From the NCBI GenBank assembly GCA_041179245.1, contig JBEGTT010000062.1:1-10982 (forward strand): a DNA stretch of 10,982 nucleotides, written 5' to 3'. How positions within the stretch are numbered: the first letter of the stretch is position 1; each line of letters opens with the position of its first letter. Both the position numbers and the translations under genes were made by a program. Positions 6,322-10,982 of the stretch are shown here, piece after piece. The notes under the pieces were generated by a model. It was not told the DNA's origin and did no database searches. It saw nothing but the letters and a program-made list of their open reading frames with translations. This DNA is from JBEGTT01 sp041179245. GTDB lineage: Bacteria > Pseudomonadota > Gammaproteobacteria > Burkholderiales > Rhodocyclaceae.

Positions 6322-7659
6322 GTGCGTAACACAAAATTTTCCCGCCGGTTTTCCATCGGCCATTGGGATTTTTTCTCGGCAGGTGACGAGCACGGTTTTT
6401 CCCATTTCTTTGAGAATGCCAGCCCCCGGTTCAAGGAGGAGATTGACGATATTTATTTTGGGCGCGTATTTCACTATTCACACAATGGGCAGAATCATCG
6501 CTATGGCGAAGTCATGGGGCGTGAGGCGAATAATGAGCAAGTCTCTCGGTTAATTAAGATCCAAGAAAGATACGGAGTAGCGGCCTCACTGACATTAAAC
6601 CAGTCAGACCCTCCACCAGAAATTCTGGGCACAAAGGCTATCCGCGAGGCATTTTTAGCGTTTGTCCGGACTTTCTATGATGCGGGGATTCGCCGTTGCA
6701 CCCTCAGTAATGTGCATTTGATGGCATCGGGCATTCTTCAGGAAACCTTCCCGGAAATGCAGTGGAAGAACACCGTTAATCACTTGGTGCGTTCGGCTCA
6801 GGAGGTAGTGGATTACGCCGCATTGGGGTACCACACCATTCTGGTCGACCGTTCCCTGAACCGGAATACCGATGAATTGGTCAGGATTAAAAAAGTGGCC
6901 GAGCGGTTGGGGGTCAAAATTTCGCTTTTGGTGACGGAGAGTTGTATGCCGGCGTGCCCATTTAAGTTAGAGCATGATCTTTATCAGGCGGAATTCCAGA
7001 ATGGTCGTGCGCCCATCACGAACAAGGCAATGACAGAAAATTACTGGTCAGCATTTGGCGATTTGTCGTGTAACCGTTGGCGTAAATGCCCGCCCCTTTC
7101 CACTCGGGAACAAAACCCCGTTGAAAAAATGCCGCGCATTGGCACGGGGATTGTGGCGGCGACCAAAGAAACGCTGGATTTGTATCTGGACAATACCGAT
7201 ATCTTCAAATTTTCTGGACGGATGACTCGCGTTAAAAGCAAGGTCGATGTGGAAAATGATCGGTTTGTGTGGCGTTCCACCTTGCAAGATGAAAAATTTA
7301 CCGAAAAAAAAGGTACGCAGGCACAGGTCTATGAGTGCTTTGCCGATATTTATGAAGATGATGCTGCGCCGTTTCATTTGTGGGTACCCGATGCGTGCTC
7401 GCCAGATGGCTTATTTCGCAAATCCCCGGAAAATCTACGATGGCTGGATTATGAAGCCCAACGTCAGCAAACTGTTTGGGCCGGAAAAAAGGGAAGGGCG
7501 CTGGATATCACCCTCCGCACCTGCCAAAACCAGTGCTACGACTGTCATGCCTGCGAACGGGGTTTCGGTTACAAAGACTTTGATACCTTGCTTTCCATCA
7601 AACAACCGGATGGCTGGATCAAGCAGGTGGATACCCTTCAAGGAAGCCATTCATCGTGA
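6322..7659 (+). CDS. Cysteine-rich TIM-barrel protein resembling the U32 (UbiU/UbiV/RlhA) family
   Basis: Starting at the GTG gives 445 residues; the ATG at 6298 would add eight. I do not recognise a named orthologue. The layout resembles U32 proteins: a short strand with NVHLMASG, then NTVNH, GYHTILVDRSLNR (compare the ELSRD region of U32), VTESCMPACPF, and DIFKFSGRM near residue 300 (compare the FKIEGR motif of U32). Cysteines 208, 212, 250 and 256 could ligate an Fe-S cluster, as the conserved cysteines do in UbiU/UbiV. A second cluster near the C-terminus, CQNQCYDCHAC (401, 405, 408, 411), looks like another metal or Fe-S site. U32 members act in oxygen-independent hydroxylation of ubiquinone precursors or RNA, or were annotated as peptidases; the substrate here is unknown. 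The stop overlaps the start of the regulator gene by four bases (GTGA), so the two are translationally coupled. Confidence 0.6.
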   Translation: MRNTKFSRRFSIGHWDFFSAGDEHGFSHFFENASPRFKEEIDDIYFGRVFHYSHNGQNHRYGEVMGREANNEQVSRLIKIQERYGVAASLTLNQSDPPPEILGTKAIREAFLAFVRTFYDAGIRRCTLSNVHLMASGILQETFPEMQWKNTVNHLVRSAQEVVDYAALGYHTILVDRSLNRNTDELVRIKKVAERLGVKISLLVTESCMPACPFKLEHDLYQAEFQNGRAPITNKAMTENYWSAFGDLSCNRWRKCPPLSTREQNPVEKMPRIGTGIVAATKETLDLYLDNTDIFKFSGRMTRVKSKVDVENDRFVWRSTLQDEKFTEKKGTQAQVYECFADIYEDDAAPFHLWVPDACSPDGLFRKSPENLRWLDYEAQRQQTVWAGKKGRALDITLRTCQNQCYDCHACERGFGYKDFDTLLSIKQPDGWIKQVDTLQGSHSS

Positions 7660-8453
7660 CTCAACCACTTTGTGCCAACCATTTACTGTCCATTCTTTCG
7701 TCGTTTCCTGATCCGGTATTTTTGCTTACCCGCAGTGGTCGTTATGGGGCGGTGTATGGCGGCACCGATAGTCGCTATTACCACGATGGCACCGGTTTGA
7801 TTGGCAAGACGCTGCACGAGGTGCTGCGGCCTGAAAAAGCCGATTGGTTTTTGGGGGAGATTGCGCGCGCCTTGAATCTGCCGGGGTTGCAGATCATGGA
7901 ATACGGCTTGGCTGCGGGCGATGTGCTGGGTTTAAGCGATACTGGGCCAGCGCAGACGATCTGGTTTGAAGGGCGGGTGCAAAGGCTCAATTTTCAAATT
8001 GATGGGGAAGATGCCGTGCTGTGGGTAGCTAGCAACATTACCCATAAGCGCACGGTTGAGGTCCAGTTGTCGGAAGCATTACGCCGGGAGCGGGATGCGA
8101 TCAATACGATGTGGCAACGGATGACAGAGAAATTGCCGGCCAAAAAAACACAGGCTCGCTGGACTTTGAATATGGTGGCGGGTGAGCTGCGCGGAGAGGC
8201 CGGAGAACGGGTCGCCCTGACCGGTATGGAAACCCAGTTACTGGCCTGTTTGGCAGAAATGGGCGGCGTTACCGTTGAGAAAACAGCGTTGTGCGCTCGC
8301 CTGTATCCCGGTGAGCCAGTTGATCCTGATCGGGTTAATGTTTCACTAAGCCGTTTGCGGCGCAAGCTGGTAGAGCAGCAGTGTGGTCTAGCCATCCGTT
8401 CACTTTTCGGTAAGGGGCTGGCGTTAAGCGAAGCGGTTGATTTGCAGCGTTAA
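7656..8453 (+). CDS. PAS-domain winged-helix transcriptional regulator
   Basis: The protein has 265 residues and starts at a GTG that overlaps the upstream stop codon; AAGGAA at 7640-7645 serves as the ribosome binding site. Residues about 10-130 form a PAS sensory domain (SFPDPVFLLTRSG, GKTLHEVLRPE, WFEGRVQRL, AVLWVASNITHKR). A charged helical linker covers about 130-160. Residues about 168-258 form an OmpR/PhoB-type winged helix: ALTGMETQLLACLAE, then a recognition region RVNVSLSRLRRKL and a wing ending GKGLALS. There is no receiver domain, so it is not a classical response regulator; it is a one-component sensor in which PAS ligand or redox state would control DNA binding. No PAS cofactor-binding residue can be assigned. 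It is probably co-transcribed with the U32-like gene and may control the divergent RTX gene and itself. Confidence 0.85.
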   Translation: MTQPLCANHLLSILSSFPDPVFLLTRSGRYGAVYGGTDSRYYHDGTGLIGKTLHEVLRPEKADWFLGEIARALNLPGLQIMEYGLAAGDVLGLSDTGPAQTIWFEGRVQRLNFQIDGEDAVLWVASNITHKRTVEVQLSEALRRERDAINTMWQRMTEKLPAKKTQARWTLNMVAGELRGEAGERVALTGMETQLLACLAEMGGVTVEKTALCARLYPGEPVDPDRVNVSLSRLRRKLVEQQCGLAIRSLFGKGLALSEAVDLQR

Positions 8454-8549
8454 AATCTGCTAACTGAACTCCGCTGTCGATGAAACGATGGCGTGTGGGA
8501 TACTTAACTTGGTTTTACTCAAACATAGACAGCGGCTTTAAAAATAAAA
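8454..8549. other. Intergenic region between the regulator and the RTX-cyclophilin genes
   Basis: These 96 bases hold no clear promoter or terminator. An 8-bp inverted repeat (CCGCTGTC at 8471-8478 and GACAGCGG at 8528-8535) encloses 49 bases and ends 14 bases before the start codon. The second arm is followed by CTTTAAAAATAAAA rather than a T run, so a terminator is unlikely. A stem here could affect translation of the next gene. Confidence 0.35.
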
Positions 8550-10226
8550 ATGGCGACTACCGATACCACTCCCCCAGTTTCTCCTTTCGTTCTTACTAAT
8601 GGTTCGTTTAAAACATCGGTGGCTCCGCAAGTCACGATGGTGACGACGCTTGGCACGGTTGTCTTTCAGTTGGATTCGGCAAAAGCACCGATGACGACGG
8701 CCAATATGTTGGCTTACGTGAATGATGGTTTTTATAACGGAACCCTGTTTCACCGGGTCGTTGCCGGCACTTCGTATCAGATTGCCCAAGGTGGTGGATA
8801 TACAACGGGTTTGACTTACAAGACGCCGACCTATAGCCCGATACAGCTGGAATCCAACAATGGACTTTCAAACCTGAGCGGCACCATCGGGATGGCGCGG
8901 ACCTCCTCACCCAATACGGCAACCTCGCAGTTTTATGTGAATGTGGTGGATAACACCGGGTTTAATTACGTGAGCGAAACCTCGCCGGGGTACGCAGTAT
9001 TCGGGTCGGTGGTGTCCGGGATGTCTGTCATTCAGAACATGGCGACGCAGCCAACTTCTACCGTTGGGGTGTACGAAAATGTTCCGCAAACCGAAATCGT
9101 GATTACGTTAGCCACAGAAACTACCGTTGGGATTAGTAAATCAAAGACGGGTATTGTTTCCATTGGGGCGTTGGAATCGGGGGCTACATGGGAATATTCA
9201 ATTGATTCGGGCACAACTTGGAAAAAAGGTAAAGGAACCAGTTTTACCTTGGCTGCTGGCTCCTACGATGAACACACTATTCAGGTTCGGCAAACGGACG
9301 CTGCTGGTAACGTCAGCACGCATGTGGGGGTTTCAGATGTCACATTGGTAGTAGATAAAACGGCGCCGAAGATGGCTTCGTTCAGCCCAGTAGATTCTGC
9401 AACCGGTGTAGGCGTGGCGGACAATGTCGTACTGACCTTCAACGAAGCGGTTGTGTTGGGCACAGGTGCGATCACGCTTAAAACGGCAGCGGGTGTCGTT
9501 GTGCAAACCTTTACCGTTACACCGGGCACTTTGTCAGGTGCTGTGTGGACGCTGAACCCAACGAATGATCTGACTTATGGCACCAGTTACCAGATCGAAA
9601 TTACCAAGGGGACATTTACGGATGTGGCGGGCAATGATTACGCGGGCATCAAGACGTACAAGTTCTCCACAACCGACACGATAACCACTTCGGCGACGAG
9701 TTATACATTGGGAACAGAGGTCAATAAACTATCCTACTCAGGCACCGCCGCATTTACCGGTACGGGTAATGCGGCAGCCAACACCATTACGGGTGGCAGT
9801 GGTGGAGACAGTCTTTTTGGCTTAGGTGGTAACGATGTGCTGATCGGTGGGGCGGGAGTCGATATTCTGTACGGTGGTGATGGGAGTGATACGGTAACGG
9901 GCGGCGATGGTAACGATTTCTTTGTTCTATCGAACGCTACTGATATGGGGACAGACCTATTTGTCGACTTCACCCAAGGACAAGATAGGATTGGTTTCAT
10001 CACCAAAAACTTCACAGGATTACCTGCAACGCTCACCGCCGCAGATTTGCTGGTTGGCGCAGGAAAAACAAAACCTGTTGCGGGCCAGCACCTGATTTAC
10101 AACACGTCTAATGGTGCGCTGTACTACGACGCTGATGGGCTTGCTGCCACGGCAGCCATTAAGGTGGCTATTGTGGGAAAAGCAATACACCCCACTTTGT
10201 CAGTTGCGGATTTTTTGATGGGTTAA
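8550..10226 (+). CDS. Secreted cyclophilin-type peptidyl-prolyl isomerase fused to Ig-like and RTX domains
   Basis: The 558 residues are complete. Residues about 26-188 are a cyclophilin domain that would catalyse cis-trans isomerisation of Xaa-Pro bonds: TLGTVVFQLD, LFHRVV (Arg69), QGGG (from Gln80), GTIGMARTSSPNTATSQFYVNVVDN (about 111-135) and YAVFGSVVSGM. The stretch between FHRV and QGGG is about three residues longer than in E. coli PpiB. Residues about 190-270 form an Ig-like domain, and 272-376 another of the SbsA/Big_5 type (SPVDSATGV, VVLTFNEAV, GTFTDVAGN). Residues 412-460 carry five RTX units (GGSGGDSLF to GGDGNDFFV). The tail (463-558: FVDFTQGQDRI, HLIYNTSNGALYYDADG, SVADFLMG) is typical of type I secretion substrates. 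There is no Sec signal peptide and no Shine-Dalgarno before the ATG, but starting at the next Met (residue 30) would cut into the cyclophilin fold. Confidence 0.9.
   Translation: MATTDTTPPVSPFVLTNGSFKTSVAPQVTMVTTLGTVVFQLDSAKAPMTTANMLAYVNDGFYNGTLFHRVVAGTSYQIAQGGGYTTGLTYKTPTYSPIQLESNNGLSNLSGTIGMARTSSPNTATSQFYVNVVDNTGFNYVSETSPGYAVFGSVVSGMSVIQNMATQPTSTVGVYENVPQTEIVITLATETTVGISKSKTGIVSIGALESGATWEYSIDSGTTWKKGKGTSFTLAAGSYDEHTIQVRQTDAAGNVSTHVGVSDVTLVVDKTAPKMASFSPVDSATGVGVADNVVLTFNEAVVLGTGAITLKTAAGVVVQTFTVTPGTLSGAVWTLNPTNDLTYGTSYQIEITKGTFTDVAGNDYAGIKTYKFSTTDTITTSATSYTLGTEVNKLSYSGTAAFTGTGNAAANTITGGSGGDSLFGLGGNDVLIGGAGVDILYGGDGSDTVTGGDGNDFFVLSNATDMGTDLFVDFTQGQDRIGFITKNFTGLPATLTAADLLVGAGKTKPVAGQHLIYNTSNGALYYDADGLAATAAIKVAIVGKAIHPTLSVADFLMG
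9783..9929 (+). repeat. RTX nonapeptide block of the cyclophilin fusion
   Basis: Five consecutive units (GGSGGDSLF, GLGGNDVLI, GGAGVDILY, GGDGSDTVT, GGDGNDFFV) at residues 412-460 fit GGxGxDxUx. They should bind Ca2+ outside the cell and fold into a short beta roll next to the C-terminal secretion signal. Confidence 0.9.
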
Positions 10227-10247
10227 ATAGAACAAGAAAATTATTCT

Positions 10248-10252
10248 GAGGA
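10248..10252 (+). promoter_or_regulatory. Ribosome binding site of scpB
   Basis: GAGGA lies four bases before the ATG at 10257. No promoter or terminator is visible in the 30 bases after the cyclophilin stop, so scpB may be read through from the upstream gene. Confidence 0.6.
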
Positions 10253-10256
10253 CACT

Positions 10257-10982
10257 ATGATTACTTGCAAAATCGACGGCGCAATTGGAACCATCATTCT
10301 CGATAATCAGGCCAAACGAAACGCGCTTTCGGAGCGGCTGGTTTATGAGCTCATTGGTGCGCTAGGTGAGTGTGCGGCCCTGAATATTCGCTGCGTGGTG
10401 TTACGGGCAGCGCCGGGCTCAAAAATATGGTCAGCAGGCCACGATGTGTCTGAACTTCCTGCGGGGGGGCATGATCCGTTGGGTTGGCAAGATCCACTCC
10501 GGCATTTGATTCGTCAGATTGAGGACTTCCCCGCGCCGATTATTGCGATGGTCGATGGCAGTGTGTGGGGCGGCGCCTGTGAAACCGTGTTGGCATGCGA
10601 CATTATTGTGTCAACGCCAGAAGCGACCTTTGCGGCCACCCCGGCTAAACACAGCGTGCCCTATAACGTGTCGGGATTGTTAACCTTTTTGAATACGTTG
10701 CCACTACATGTCGCCAAAGAAATGTTATTCACGGCACAGCCAATAGCCGCCGCTAGGCTCGCGGAGATGGGGATCGTGAATCATGTTGTTGACATTGAAA
10801 GCATTGAAGAAAAAACCTACGAGATAGCCGCCAGCATTGTGAAAAATGCCCCACTTTCGATCACCGTGATGAAGGAGCAACTCAAAATTTTGGCGGGTGC
10901 GCACACCATGTCGCCCCAAGATTTTGAGCGGATTCAGGGGCTGCGCCGCGTGGTTTACAGTAGCGAGGATTACGCTGAGGGT
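10257..10982 (+). CDS. scpB: Methylmalonyl-CoA decarboxylase (crotonase family), C-terminus cut by window edge
   Basis: The 242 visible residues align almost without gaps, from memory, to the 261-residue E. coli ScpB/YgfG, so about 20 residues are missing beyond the window. This cytoplasmic crotonase-fold enzyme decarboxylates (R)-methylmalonyl-CoA to propionyl-CoA. Visible signatures are RNALS, SAGHDVSELPAGG (His62), GSVWGGACE (Gly105-106), VPYN (Tyr136), KEMLFTA and AHTMSPQDFERIQGLRRVVY. His62, Gly106 and Tyr136 match His66, Gly110 and Tyr140 of the E. coli enzyme, which favours decarboxylase over enoyl-CoA hydratase. In E. coli the gene sits with methylmalonyl-CoA mutase and a propionyl-CoA:succinate CoA-transferase; here its upstream neighbour is an unrelated secreted RTX protein. 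The partners may lie downstream of the window or elsewhere. Confidence 0.88.
   Translation, partial: MITCKIDGAIGTIILDNQAKRNALSERLVYELIGALGECAALNIRCVVLRAAPGSKIWSAGHDVSELPAGGHDPLGWQDPLRHLIRQIEDFPAPIIAMVDGSVWGGACETVLACDIIVSTPEATFAATPAKHSVPYNVSGLLTFLNTLPLHVAKEMLFTAQPIAAARLAEMGIVNHVVDIESIEEKTYEIAASIVKNAPLSITVMKEQLKILAGAHTMSPQDFERIQGLRRVVYSSEDYAEG

Noticed and set aside
6062..6334. Minus-strand frame of 90 residues across the divergent intergenic region
   Set aside because: It overlaps the start of the giant RTX gene in a different frame and covers the promoter candidates. The protein has no recognisable features and no ribosome binding site.
7247..7711. Plus-strand frame of 154 residues overlapping the end of the U32-like gene and the start of the regulator
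   Set aside because: It lies in another frame inside two well-supported genes, and its protein has no recognisable domain pattern.
8471..8535. Possible terminator from the CCGCTGTC/GACAGCGG inverted repeat
   Set aside because: The 49-base loop is long and no T run follows the second arm, so it does not fit an intrinsic terminator.
9734..10036. Minus-strand frame of 100 residues with SLPSPP repeats
   Set aside because: It is the same artefact, here antisense to the RTX units of the cyclophilin fusion.
10257..10982. Generic enoyl-CoA hydratase assignment
   Set aside because: The signatures GSVWGG, VPYN with Tyr136, and FERIQGLRRVVY match methylmalonyl-CoA decarboxylase far better than a hydratase.

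Overview
The window looks like bacterial chromosome from a Gram-negative organism, most likely a gammaproteobacterium. The reasons are two RTX (type I-secreted, calcium-binding) proteins, a proteobacterial-style PAS/winged-helix regulator, and a methylmalonyl-CoA decarboxylase very close to the enterobacterial ScpB/YgfG. The genus cannot be fixed from this sequence alone. I see no tRNA, rRNA, CRISPR array, insertion sequence or phage gene.

Layout. Positions 1-6102 on the minus strand are one uninterrupted reading frame of 2034 codons. It is the N-terminal part of a giant RTX protein whose 3' end lies beyond base 1. From its N-terminus it has a DUF4347 domain, a glycine linker, three cadherin-like repeats, a mosaic of RTX calcium-binding blocks alternating with two kinds of duplicated spacer module (called A and B here), and a 26-27-residue solenoid that runs off the window. 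Positions 6103-6321 are a divergent intergenic region. It holds a good promoter candidate for the giant gene, overlapped at its -35 by a near-perfect 21-bp palindrome, and a weaker promoter candidate in the other direction. Positions 6322-8453 on the plus strand are a translationally coupled two-gene operon: a cysteine-rich TIM-barrel protein resembling the U32 (UbiU/UbiV/RlhA) family, then a PAS + OmpR-type winged-helix regulator. Positions 8550-10226 encode a second secreted RTX protein, with a cyclophilin prolyl isomerase fused to Ig-like domains and a complete RTX/type I secretion tail. Position 10257 to the end is scpB, lacking about 20 residues at its C-terminus.

How the genes may work together (inference). 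The regulator operon is divergent from the giant RTX gene and the palindrome sits on that gene's -35, so the simplest model is that the PAS/winged-helix protein controls the RTX gene in response to a signal. That signal could be redox or oxygen, given the neighbouring Fe-S-type U32-like protein. The RTX-cyclophilin would be co-secreted and might help fold extracellular proteins. No type I secretion ABC transporter, membrane-fusion protein or TolC homologue is in view, so the exporter must lie elsewhere. scpB looks metabolically unrelated, although only 30 bases with no visible terminator separate it from the cyclophilin gene.
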